Source of the DNA: Alistipes timonensis JC136
Lineage (GTDB): Bacteria; Bacteroidota; Bacteroidia; Bacteroidales; Rikenellaceae
DNA: 64,000 bases
Reading direction: 5' to 3'
Assembly (NCBI RefSeq): GCF_900107675.1
Contig: NZ_FNRI01000004.1
Location: forward strand, 124,001 to 188,000
Below are positions 8,368 to 16,046 of the stretch, piece after piece (within the stretch, counting starts at the first letter, position 1; every line of letters begins with the position of its first letter). A program made the translations under genes and the position numbers. Below the pieces are notes generated by a model that saw nothing but the letters and a program-made list of their open reading frames with translations, searched no databases and was not told where the DNA came from.

Positions 8368-9210
8368 ATGAAACGATTTCTGCTGTTTCTTTTTGCGCTG
8401 ACCCTGCTCTGCCCGGGAGTCACGGCCCGGACGGATGCTTACCGGACGGAGAAAAATATCGCCTACCGCGATGCCGCGGGCGACAGCTATGCCGATTCGC
8501 TCTGCCGGCTCGACATTTATTACCCGGCGGATGCGAAGGGCTTCCCGACCGTCGTGTGGTTTCACGGCGGCGGCCTGACGGGAGGGCGTCGTGAAATCCC
8601 GAAGGCTTTGTGCGAAAAGGGGTTCGCCGTCGTGGGCGTGGATTACCGCCTCGTCCCGCGCGTGAAGGTCGCCGACTGTGTGGAGGATGCCGCGGCGGCG
8701 GCCGCGTGGGTGGTGAAGAACATCGCTTCCTACGGCGGGGACCCGAAGCTGGTCTTCATCGCCGGGCATTCGGCGGGCGGCTACCTGACCTCGATGATCG
8801 GCATGGATAAACGCTGGATGGCGCCCTACGGCATCGACCCCGACACGGCGTTTGCGGCGCTGATCCCTTACAGCGGGCAGGTCGTGACCCACTTTGCGCG
8901 CCGCCGCGAACTGGGCATTCCCGATACGCAGGTGGTCGTGGACGATATGGCGCCGCTGAACCACGTGCGCCCCGACTGTCCGCCCGTCCTGATCCTCTCG
9001 GGCGACCGCGAGCGGGAGATGCTGGGCCGTTACGAGGAAAATGCCTATTTCTGGCGCATGATGCAGGTGGTGGGGCATCCCGACGTGCAGATCTGCGAAT
9101 TCGACGGATTCAACCACGGCAATATGCCCCAGGCGGGTCATTACGTTGCGGTGCGCTACATCCGTGACTTTGTGAAAAACTGGAAGGATAATTGCGTGCC
9201 GGAGCGATAA
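8368..9210 (+). CDS. Secreted alpha/beta hydrolase (esterase/lipase family)
   Basis: A 280-residue protein from the ATG at 8368, with a signal peptide (residues 1-19, hydrophobic, ending VTARTD). The BD-FAE/hormone-sensitive-lipase-like features are the oxyanion block WFHGGGLTGG, the nucleophile elbow AGHSAGGY (catalytic Ser), an acidic residue near LILSGDRE and the C-terminal catalytic His in FDGFNHGNM. Family members hydrolyse acyl or aryl esters of sugars or small alcohols. Export to the periplasm is likely. It is followed 10 bp later by the lipoprotein gene, so the two are probably cotranscribed. Confidence 0.92.
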   Translation: MKRFLLFLFALTLLCPGVTARTDAYRTEKNIAYRDAAGDSYADSLCRLDIYYPADAKGFPTVVWFHGGGLTGGRREIPKALCEKGFAVVGVDYRLVPRVKVADCVEDAAAAAAWVVKNIASYGGDPKLVFIAGHSAGGYLTSMIGMDKRWMAPYGIDPDTAFAALIPYSGQVVTHFARRRELGIPDTQVVVDDMAPLNHVRPDCPPVLILSGDREREMLGRYEENAYFWRMMQVVGHPDVQICEFDGFNHGNMPQAGHYVAVRYIRDFVKNWKDNCVPER

Positions 9211-9220
9211 ACGGAATCGT

Positions 9221-10354
9221 ATGAACGGATGGATGAAACTGGCCGCTGCGCTTTTCGCCGCGGTGTCGCTGACGGGATGTTCGCTGCTGAAAGTGGCCGT
9301 GGCCACGGGCGACCCCTTGTCGAAAGAGGAGATGAACGTGCGGACCATGACGCGCGGTTTTTACTACGACATGGCGGGCGAGGTGGCCCGGGCGGCCGAT
9401 TCGATCGCATCGCTGTCGCCGGACGTGAATACGCGGGTGGCCGCCGTGCGGTGGAAAATCCGCGCCACGCGCGCCGGGGTGAACGCCGCAATGCAGGGTA
9501 TTCCCGACGTGGCGCTGGCCGACATGTGGATTCTGTGCCGCCGCATGAACGACGCCTTTTCCGCGGCGCCCGATTCGCTGCTGTTCGGTCCCCAGAGCGG
9601 TATCGCCCGCGACGCCGTGCGGCGGCTCGACCGCCGGGCCGGACGGCTGGCCCGGCAACTGCTCCCGGCGGACCGTTACGACCTGATGGCCTCTTTCGTT
9701 GACGACTATATCCGTAAGAATCCCGCTTCGGAGGGCGACGAGACCGACAATACGACCCTCGCGTGGCTCGAATACCTCGGGGACAACGGTGTGGAGCACG
9801 CCTATGCCACGGGGTCGATCGCCGAGGTGCTGGCCGATGTCAACGACCGCCTGAGCGGCCAGACCCAGCAGATGTCGAACAGCATCGGGTGGTCGAAGGA
9901 CATTTTCGAGATGCGTCTCGAACAGGACAGCCTGCGCCTGCAGGTCGGGGCGCAGCTGGACTCGCTCGAACGCAGTTTCAACCGCATCGTCGTCGTCGCC
10001 GAACACCTGCCCGAGATCACGGACAAGATGCTGGAGGAGCTGAACCGGCAGGTTGCGCAGTTGATGGGGACGATGAACGCCTCGGTCGACAACGCTTTTG
10101 CCGATTTCGACCGTCAGCGCGACGAGTTGCAGCAATATGTCTCCCGCGAACGCGAAGCCCTTGTCGGGCAGCTGCGGCAGACGGGCGACGATCTGGTGCG
10201 GACGGTGCTCGACGCCCTGCCGGGGCTCGTCGGAGAGATTCTGCTCTATCTGGTGCTGGCGCTTGCGGTGCTCATCGGCGGACCTTTCGCGCTGGGATTC
10301 TGGCTCGGAGGGGTGCGCCAGCGGGCGAAGGGGCGCAAAGCGGAAAACCGGTGA
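9221..10354 (+). CDS. Lipoprotein with a C-terminal transmembrane helix, function unknown
   Basis: A 377-residue protein that I do not recognise as a known family. Residues 1-20 form a lipoprotein signal with lipobox LTGC (Cys20). Residues ~25-190 are rich in Ala, Arg and Asp and look helical. Residues ~210-315 are heptad-like and probably coiled coil (SGQTQQMSNSIGW, RLEQDSLRLQVGAQ, FDRQRDELQQY). Near the C terminus a ~25-residue hydrophobic helix (GEILLYLVLALAVLIGG) is followed by a basic tail (RQRAKGRKAENR). The protein thus appears anchored at both ends: a lipid at the N terminus and an inner-membrane helix at the C terminus. It lies 10 bp behind the esterase and 33 bp before rlmD. Confidence 0.75.
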   Translation: MNGWMKLAAALFAAVSLTGCSLLKVAVATGDPLSKEEMNVRTMTRGFYYDMAGEVARAADSIASLSPDVNTRVAAVRWKIRATRAGVNAAMQGIPDVALADMWILCRRMNDAFSAAPDSLLFGPQSGIARDAVRRLDRRAGRLARQLLPADRYDLMASFVDDYIRKNPASEGDETDNTTLAWLEYLGDNGVEHAYATGSIAEVLADVNDRLSGQTQQMSNSIGWSKDIFEMRLEQDSLRLQVGAQLDSLERSFNRIVVVAEHLPEITDKMLEELNRQVAQLMGTMNASVDNAFADFDRQRDELQQYVSREREALVGQLRQTGDDLVRTVLDALPGLVGEILLYLVLALAVLIGGPFALGFWLGGVRQRAKGRKAENR

Positions 10355-10361
10355 TTTTTTA

Positions 10362-10369
10362 TACCTTTG
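10362..10369 (+). promoter_or_regulatory. -7 promoter box of rlmD
   Basis: TACCTTTG matches TAnnTTTG and lies 18 bp before the rlmD ATG at 10388. It overlaps an in-frame TTG, which argues against that TTG as the start. Confidence 0.65.
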
Positions 10370-10387
10370 CAACCCGAACTCGAACTT

Positions 10388-11806
10388 ATGGCAAGAATGG
10401 CAAGGAAAAAAGCGAATTATCCCCTTATCGAGGGGCTCGAAATAACGACGCTCGCGGCCGAGGGCAAGGCCATGGGGCGTTGGAACGATGTGGTGGTCTT
10501 CGTCCCGATGACCGTGCCGGGCGACGTGGTCGACGTGCAGATACGTTCCAAACGCCGCCGCTTCATGGAGGGCTTCGTGGTCAACTATGTCAAAAAATCG
10601 CCGCTGCGCTCGGAGCCGTTCTGCGAACATTTCGGCGTCTGCGGCGGCTGCAAGTGGCAAAACCTGCCTTACGACGAGCAGCTGCGCTTCAAGACCGAAC
10701 AGGTCCGCGACCAGCTGACGCGCATCGGCAAGGTCGAACTGCCCGAAATCGCCCCCTGTTTCGGCTCCGCGCAGACGCGGTTCTACCGCAACAAACTCGA
10801 ATTCACCTTCGCCGACCGCCGCTGGCTGACACGCGAGGAGATCGAGACCGCAGGCGACATCGGCGACGCCCCGGCCGTGGGATTCCATATCCCCTCGATG
10901 TTCGACAAGGTGCTGGACATCCGCAAGTGCTGGCTGCAGCCCGACCCGTCGAACGGCATCCGCACCGAGGCCCGGCGTTTCTGCATCGAGAACGGCTACA
11001 CGTTCCACAACGCCCGTTCGCACGAGGGGCTGATGCGCAACATGATCGTCCGCACGGCCTCGACGGGCGAGGTGATGGTGATCGTGGTCTTCAACAGCGA
11101 CGACCGGCCCCGGATCACGGCTCTTCTGGACCATCTGGCGGAGGCGTTTCCCGAAATCACGTCGCTGTTCTATATAGTCAACACCAAATTCAACGACTCG
11201 GTCGGCGACCTCGATCCGGTCTGCTACCGCGGCAAGGACCATATCATCGAGGAGATGGAGGGGTTGCGCTTCAAAGTGGGACCCAAGTCCTTCTACCAGA
11301 CCAACTCCGCGCAGGCTTACGAACTCTATAAGGTGGCCCGCGACTTCGCGGACCTCAAACCCGGCGACGTGCTCTACGACCTCTACACCGGCACGGGCAC
11401 CATCGCCAACTTCTGCGCCGCGCGCTGCGGCCGGGTGGTGGGCATCGAGTATGTTCCCGAAGCCATTGCCGACGCGAAGATCAACTCCGAACTGAACGGC
11501 ATCGGCAACACGCGGTTCTACGCCGGCGACATGAAGGCCGTACTGGATGATGATTTTGTCGCCGCGAACGGCCGTCCCGACGTCGTCATCCTCGACCCGC
11601 CGCGTGCGGGCGTCGACGAGCCGGTGATCGGCGTCATCCTGCGCGCCGCGCCCCGGCGAATCGTCTACGTGAGCTGCAATCCCGCCACGCAGGCCCGCGA
11701 CCTGGCGCTGCTCGACGCCGACTACCGCGTCGAAGCCGTGCAGCCCGTCGACATGTTTCCCCACACGCACCACGTGGAGAACGTCGTGAAACTTGTGCGG
11801 CGATGA
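10388..11806 (+). CDS. rlmD: 23S rRNA (uracil-5-)-methyltransferase, RlmD/RumA family
   Basis: A 472-residue enzyme starting at the ATG at 10388; an upstream TTG lies inside the promoter. Residues ~10-70 form a TRAM RNA-binding domain. Four cysteines for a 4Fe-4S cluster are visible: C79, C85, C88 (CEHFGVCGGC) and C181 (RKCWLQ). The SAM site is YDLYTGTGTIANF and the catalytic region is LDPPRAG and YVSCNPAT, whose Cys attacks uracil C6. It forms 5-methyluridine in 23S rRNA, or in tRNA in some relatives, so the exact target nucleotide is inferred. Confidence 0.93.
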   Translation: MARMARKKANYPLIEGLEITTLAAEGKAMGRWNDVVVFVPMTVPGDVVDVQIRSKRRRFMEGFVVNYVKKSPLRSEPFCEHFGVCGGCKWQNLPYDEQLRFKTEQVRDQLTRIGKVELPEIAPCFGSAQTRFYRNKLEFTFADRRWLTREEIETAGDIGDAPAVGFHIPSMFDKVLDIRKCWLQPDPSNGIRTEARRFCIENGYTFHNARSHEGLMRNMIVRTASTGEVMVIVVFNSDDRPRITALLDHLAEAFPEITSLFYIVNTKFNDSVGDLDPVCYRGKDHIIEEMEGLRFKVGPKSFYQTNSAQAYELYKVARDFADLKPGDVLYDLYTGTGTIANFCAARCGRVVGIEYVPEAIADAKINSELNGIGNTRFYAGDMKAVLDDDFVAANGRPDVVILDPPRAGVDEPVIGVILRAAPRRIVYVSCNPATQARDLALLDADYRVEAVQPVDMFPHTHHVENVVKLVRR

Positions 11807-11874
11807 CCCTCCCCATGCAGTATTTTCGGTTTCCGGCGTTTTATTTGCAAAGGACAACCTTAAAAAAGAAAATT

Positions 11875-12567
11875 ATGAAACGATTCATTTTAGCAGCGGC
11901 GGTCGTGCTTCTGGCCCTCCCCGCAGCAGCCCAGGTTCAGGAGGCATTCCCCAGCTACATCCAGGTCAACGGACGTGCCGAGAAGGAGATCACGCCCGAC
12001 GAGTTCTACCTCCAGATCGTCATCAACGAGCGCGATTCGAAAGGCAAGATCTCGGTAGAGAGCCAGCAGCGCGACATGATCGCGGCCCTGAAACGGCTGG
12101 GCGTCAATGTCGAAAAACAGCTCAAAGTGGCCAACCTGTCGAGCGAGTTCTTTAAGAAGAACACCTCGGTAGCCACGGCCAAGTATCAGTTGCAGCTGGG
12201 TTCGTCGGCCGAAGTGGGCAAGGTGTGGCAGGCGTTGGACGGACTGGGCATTTCGAACGTCTCGATCCTGAAGGTGTCGCACACGCAGCTCGAGCAGTAT
12301 AAGGCCCAGGTGCGCATCGAAGCGATGCGGGACGCCAAGCAGAACGCCGCAACGCTGGCCGAAGCCATCGGACAGAACATCGGCAAGTGTTTTTATATAT
12401 ACGACTCGAACAGCGACATGATGCCGCGTTTCTACAACAACGCGGTGGTCATGCGCAGCATGAAGGCGTCGGCCGACATGGCCGAGGGCGCCGTTGCGGA
12501 CGAACCGCTCGACTTTAAGACGATCAAACTGGAATACAGCGTGCAGGCTAAATTCGTCCTGGAGTAG
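11875..12567 (+). CDS. SIMPL domain (DUF541) periplasmic protein
   Basis: A 230-residue protein with a cleavable signal peptide (MKRFILAAAV to AAAQ). The body matches the SIMPL/DUF541 pattern: IQVNGRAEKEITPDEFYLQI at the start, the AALKRLGV and VSILKVSHTQLEQY segments, the alanine-rich RIEAMRDAKQNAATLAEAIG helix and a C-terminal ASVQAKFVLE-like strand. Members form oligomers in the periplasm or outer envelope and have been linked to oxidative stress; the biochemical role is unknown. The start is the ATG at 11875 with an A-rich leader. A structured repeat follows directly. Confidence 0.85.
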   Translation: MKRFILAAAVVLLALPAAAQVQEAFPSYIQVNGRAEKEITPDEFYLQIVINERDSKGKISVESQQRDMIAALKRLGVNVEKQLKVANLSSEFFKKNTSVATAKYQLQLGSSAEVGKVWQALDGLGISNVSILKVSHTQLEQYKAQVRIEAMRDAKQNAATLAEAIGQNIGKCFYIYDSNSDMMPRFYNNAVVMRSMKASADMAEGAVADEPLDFKTIKLEYSVQAKFVLE

Positions 12568-12574
12568 TTTTCGG

Positions 12575-12682
12575 TTTCAGACGGCTGTTTCCGCACATTC
12601 CTCACGCGGGGCGAACAGGACGTACTCCGGTACTGCCCGTCCGCCCCGTGTTTCACGATGCACGAAATTTGCCTGCCTGAAA
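12575..12682 (+). repeat. Structured intergenic repeat, family B, copy 1
   Basis: A 108-bp element starting 7 bp after the SIMPL stop codon. The outer stem is TTTCAG (12575-12580) with CTGAAA (12677-12682). The inner stem is CGGGGCG (12607-12613) with CGCCCCG (12642-12648), then a 3x3 internal loop and GTAC-TCCG-GTAC at the tip. Shared flanks with copy 2 at 53233-53336 include GCAC(A)TTCC before and TTCACGA after the inner stem. It occupies the left part of the 391-bp gap before cdd. Confidence 0.7.
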
Positions 12683-12773
12683 TCAAAACCCGTCATGGCC
12701 CGGTGATGCGGACCGCGACGGAAAAAACGGTTAATAAACCGAAACGGATTCGGAGAAAACCGCAAAGTTTCAT

Positions 12774-12929
12774 TATCTTTGACTTTGCCGAAGATACTTT
12801 CGCTCGGCAAAATGCAGGTAAACTTGCTTTTGCCCTCGCTTATTCGTACTTTGGCTTTGCCGAAGATACTCCGCCTCGGAAAAAATGCAAGCGAGCTTGC
12901 TTTTTTCTCTCGGCTTATTCGTATCTTTG
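12774..12929 (+). repeat. Tandem terminator-promoter repeat units, family C
   Basis: Two diverged direct copies, 12781-12853 (73 bp) and 12854-12929 (76 bp), start with (GA)CTTTGCCGAAGATACT and end with GCTTATTCGTA(T)CTTTG. Each holds a hairpin with flanking A- and T-tracts (GCAAGC-GA-GCTTGC in unit 2, GGCAAAA paired with TTTTGCC in unit 1) and ends in a TAnnTTTG-like box; TATCTTTG also precedes unit 1 (12774-12781). The last box (12922-12929) lies 29 bp before cdd and probably drives it. The rest of the gap (12683-12773) shows nothing further. Confidence 0.75.
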
Positions 12930-12958
12930 TAATTCACCCCTGTAAAAAAGGAGGAGTT

Positions 12959-13414
12959 ATGAAAAAGCAGTTTTGTTTCGACTATGAACACTATGCGGCC
13001 CTCGCGGAGCTTCCCGAAGCCGACCGCAAACTGGTCGCCGAAGCCGAGCGGGCCACCGCCAATGCGCATGCGCCCTACTCGAAGTTTCACGTAGGGGCCG
13101 CCGCGCGGCTGCGCAGCGGGAAGATCCTCTACGGCAGCAATTTCGAAAGCGAAGTCTATCCCGCGGGCCTCTGCGCCGAGCGGACGCTGTTGTTTTACGC
13201 CCAGGCCAACTACGCCGACGACCCGATCGAGACGCTGGCCATTGCGTCGAACCCTTCGGACCGTGAATGTTATCCCTGCGGCCAGTGCCGGCAGGTGATG
13301 GTCGATGTCGAACGCCGCCAGGGCTCCCCGATGCGGGTCATCATGAGCGGCCACGGCACGGCGACGGTGCTCGATTCGGCTTCGCGGCTGCTGCCTTTCA
13401 CCTTTATTCTGTAA
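12959..13414 (+). CDS. cdd: Cytidine deaminase
   Basis: A 151-residue homotetrameric-type cytidine deaminase. Substrate and zinc motifs are YSKFHVGAA (residues ~40-48), CAE (Cys72, Glu74, the proton shuttle) and PCGQC (Cys107, Cys110). It converts cytidine and deoxycytidine to uridine and deoxyuridine for pyrimidine salvage in the cytoplasm. The ATG at 12959 is preceded by a clear AAGGAGG 4 nt upstream, unusual for this phylum. It heads a run of genes with small gaps (pseudouridine synthase, dtd, nuclease). Confidence 0.96.
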   Translation: MKKQFCFDYEHYAALAELPEADRKLVAEAERATANAHAPYSKFHVGAAARLRSGKILYGSNFESEVYPAGLCAERTLLFYAQANYADDPIETLAIASNPSDRECYPCGQCRQVMVDVERRQGSPMRVIMSGHGTATVLDSASRLLPFTFIL

Positions 13415-13422
13415 TACCTGCG

Positions 13423-14109
13423 ATGTTCACTCCCGACGATATTCTCTACGAGGACAATCACCTGCTGATCGTCAACAAGCGCTGCGGCGACCTGGTGCAG
13501 CCCGATCCTTCGGGCGAAAGCGCTTTGGAAGACCAGATCAAAGCCTTCATCAAAGGGCGCGATGCGAAACCCGGCGAGGTGTTCCTCGGCGTGGTGCACC
13601 GCATCGACCGTCCCGTGAGCGGGGCCGTTATTTTCGCCAAAACATCGAAAGCCCTCGCAAGGCTCAACGAAATGATCCGCGAGGGCCGCATCCATAAGGT
13701 CTATTGGGCGCTGACCGAGGCCACGCCCGATCCCGAGAGCGGCGCGCTGTGCCACTATATCCTGCGCGACGGCAAGACCAACCGTTCGCGGGCTTACGAC
13801 GCCCCGAAGGGCGACGCCAAGCAGGCGCGCCTGCGCTATGCGACGCTCGGAGCGGGTACGAACTACACGCTCGTGGAGGTCGAACTGCTGACGGGACGTC
13901 ATCACCAGATCCGGGCCCAGCTCTCGAAGATCGGGTGTCCGATCCGTGGCGACCTGAAATACGGCGCCCGGCGCTCCCTGCCCGGAGGCGGCATTTCGCT
14001 CCATTCGCGCCGTGTCGAGTTCGAGCATCCCGTGCGCCGCGAGCCCCTCTCGGTCACGGCCCCCGTGCCTGCGGGCGACAACCTGTGGTCTTATTTCGAA
14101 AACCTGTAA
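13423..14109 (+). CDS. RluA-family RNA pseudouridine synthase
   Basis: A 228-residue single-domain enzyme from the ATG at 13423. The motif HRIDRPVSGAV holds the catalytic Asp62, and ILYEDNHLLIVNKR and LLTGRHHQIRAQL are the other family blocks, followed by GDLKYGA. There is no N-terminal S4 domain, which sets it apart from RluC and RluD and resembles RluA or TruC-like short forms. It isomerises uridine in rRNA or tRNA; the target site cannot be told. It lies 8 bp after cdd and 12 bp before dtd. Confidence 0.92.
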   Translation: MFTPDDILYEDNHLLIVNKRCGDLVQPDPSGESALEDQIKAFIKGRDAKPGEVFLGVVHRIDRPVSGAVIFAKTSKALARLNEMIREGRIHKVYWALTEATPDPESGALCHYILRDGKTNRSRAYDAPKGDAKQARLRYATLGAGTNYTLVEVELLTGRHHQIRAQLSKIGCPIRGDLKYGARRSLPGGGISLHSRRVEFEHPVRREPLSVTAPVPAGDNLWSYFENL

Positions 14110-14121
14110 CCCGTTTGTAGT

Positions 14122-14574
14122 ATGCGATTGCTGATCCAGCGTGTGAAACACGCATCCGTCGCCATTGACGGAGAAGTCCGCTCCCGGATCGGCGCCGGAG
14201 TGCTGGCGCTGGTCGGCGTCGGGAACGACGACGGTGCGGAGGATGTCGAATACCTGGCGGGAAAACTGGTCCGGCTGCGCATCTTCGACGACGAGGCCGG
14301 AGTGATGAACCTCGACGTGGTGCAGACCGGCGGCGAAGTGCTGGTCGTGAGCCAGTTCACGCTTCAGGCCTCTACACGCAAGGGCAACCGCCCGAGCTAT
14401 ATCCATGCGGCTCCCGAAGCCGTCTCACGGCCCCTCTACGAGCAGTTTGCGGCCCGTGTCGCGGAGCTGCTGGGGCGGGAGGTCGCCACGGGCCAATTCG
14501 GGGCCGACATGCAGGTCGAGCTGGTCAACGACGGCCCGGTGACGATCTGGATGGATTCGAAACACAAAGAATAA
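14122..14574 (+). CDS. dtd: D-aminoacyl-tRNA deacylase
   Basis: A 150-residue DTD of normal length. It starts MRLLIQRVKHASV and contains the two active-site motifs, VSQFTLQAS and NDGPVTIW with the cross-subunit Gly-Pro. It is a homodimer that hydrolyses D-amino acids, and glycine mischarged on tRNA-Ala, from tRNAs in the cytoplasm, an RNA-based chiral proofreading step. Its position next to a pseudouridine synthase fits a small RNA-quality operon. Confidence 0.96.
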   Translation: MRLLIQRVKHASVAIDGEVRSRIGAGVLALVGVGNDDGAEDVEYLAGKLVRLRIFDDEAGVMNLDVVQTGGEVLVVSQFTLQASTRKGNRPSYIHAAPEAVSRPLYEQFAARVAELLGREVATGQFGADMQVELVNDGPVTIWMDSKHKE

Positions 14575-14579
14575 ACGCG

Positions 14580-16046
14580 ATGCTGATGAAAAAGATTTTT
14601 GCGCTTCTGATTGCGGCCCTTTCCGTGGCCTTTGTCGCCTGCGGGGATGAAAAGACGGATAACGGGAACGACTGGTTCCTGACGCCCGAATACTCGGTTG
14701 ACGGCACGACGGTCGAGCTGACCTGCCTGACGCGCTTCGGCGACGGGGTGCTGGAGGGGCTCGGCGCGGGATTCTCCTGCGCGGCGCTGACCGGCGAGTC
14801 GCTCGGCGGATTCGTCGATTATCCGGATGTCACGATCGACGGCAACCGCCTGTCGGCCCGGGTGAGCGGTCTGCAGCCCGAGACGACCTACATTTTCTAC
14901 GCCTATGCCGACCTTCCGACCGGGCGCACCCGGAGTGCTTCGGCTGCGTTCGTGACCGGCAAAAGCTCGGGCAACCCGACGTTCGGAACTCCTTCGGCAA
15001 CTGATGTGACGACGACGATGGCTACGCTGAAATGCGGAATCACGTTCGACAGGGATGCGACCGACTATGCCGTTTATTTCCGCTATAAAACCGCCTCGGC
15101 GGACGATTATACCGTGGTAACGACTACTGCCGGTTCGGGCGAGAAGAGCGTGACGCTGACCGGACTGACGCCCGGCGTGGATTATGAGTTCCAGCTGTGT
15201 GTCGGTTGGGTTGGTGCGACCTACGCCAGCGCTACCGGACGCTTTACGACGCTCCAGCTCGTAACTCCCGGGAAGACGCGTTATGCCGGCTGGGCCGAGC
15301 TGCCGGCCGAAGCGGACCATAAAGACGGCTATTACTATGCCTACCATATGCGCGCCGACCTGAAGACCATGCGCAATTATTCGGTCTGCTACAGCGCCGA
15401 TAAGCGCACGGGCATGTGGTCGGCATTCCCGCTGCACGAGTGCTACCGGGGAGATCAGGACCGGACGAAAAAGTGGTACTATGATCCGGCCGTTCCCCAG
15501 GCGGTCCAGCCCGACCTGATCGACGGATCGTATCAACCGCAGCCGGGCTATTCGAAAGGTCACCTGATTGCTTCGAACGACCGGACGATAAGCTACGAAG
15601 CGAATTCACAGACATTCTATGTGACCAATGTGGCTCCGCAGTGGCAGAACAGTTTCAACGGTGGGGTCTGGTCGTTGCTCGAGGAGGATTGCTGGAAGAA
15701 TATCTGCGCCGACACGCTGTATATAGTGTCGGGCGTCTATTTCGCCAATGACGATACGACCGTCACGGACCAGAGCGACGATACGTGCATCGTGCCGACG
15801 AATTTCTACCGCGTGCTGATGCGTTCGAAGGCCGGCAATACGGGAAAACCTCTCTGGGAGCTCTCCGCCGACCAGATTAAGTGCGTGGGTTTCTGGTTCG
15901 AGAACCGTGCTTATTCGGGCGGCAAGCCTTCGTCGGGCATGATGTCGGTCGCCGACATCGAGCAGAAGGTGGGCTTCGAGTTCTTCCCGAACGTTCCGCT
16001 GGCCCCGAAGGATACCTATAACAAGTCTGACTGGACATTTCGATGA
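14580..16046 (+). CDS. Lipoprotein DNA/RNA non-specific endonuclease with fibronectin-like domains
   Basis: A 488-residue protein. A lipoprotein signal ends at Cys21 (AFVAC). Residues ~30-125 and ~135-225 look like two beta-sandwich (FN3-like) domains (SARVSGLQPETTYIFYAY; LTGLTPGVDYEFQLCVG). The C-terminal ~250 residues form a beta-beta-alpha-metal nuclease: YSKGHLIASNDR, with His328 as general base, and VTNVAPQWQNSFN, whose Asn binds Mg2+. The usual DRGH reads SKGH here. It probably degrades nucleic acids at the cell surface for nutrients. It overlaps the radical SAM gene by 4 bp. A second ATG at 14586 is an equally good start. Confidence 0.9.
   Translation: MLMKKIFALLIAALSVAFVACGDEKTDNGNDWFLTPEYSVDGTTVELTCLTRFGDGVLEGLGAGFSCAALTGESLGGFVDYPDVTIDGNRLSARVSGLQPETTYIFYAYADLPTGRTRSASAAFVTGKSSGNPTFGTPSATDVTTTMATLKCGITFDRDATDYAVYFRYKTASADDYTVVTTTAGSGEKSVTLTGLTPGVDYEFQLCVGWVGATYASATGRFTTLQLVTPGKTRYAGWAELPAEADHKDGYYYAYHMRADLKTMRNYSVCYSADKRTGMWSAFPLHECYRGDQDRTKKWYYDPAVPQAVQPDLIDGSYQPQPGYSKGHLIASNDRTISYEANSQTFYVTNVAPQWQNSFNGGVWSLLEEDCWKNICADTLYIVSGVYFANDDTTVTDQSDDTCIVPTNFYRVLMRSKAGNTGKPLWELSADQIKCVGFWFENRAYSGGKPSSGMMSVADIEQKVGFEFFPNVPLAPKDTYNKSDWTFR

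Noticed and set aside
9110..11857. A 915-codon minus-strand frame
   Set aside because: Covers the lipoprotein, rlmD and the esterase end in antisense; composition is that of a shadow.
12774..12929. A CRISPR array
   Set aside because: Only two diverged direct units without spacers; hairpin plus promoter structure explains them better.
12658..12945. A 95-codon frame across the tandem repeats
   Set aside because: It exists only because the repeat units are free of stops in one frame; the repeated peptide merely mirrors the DNA repeat.
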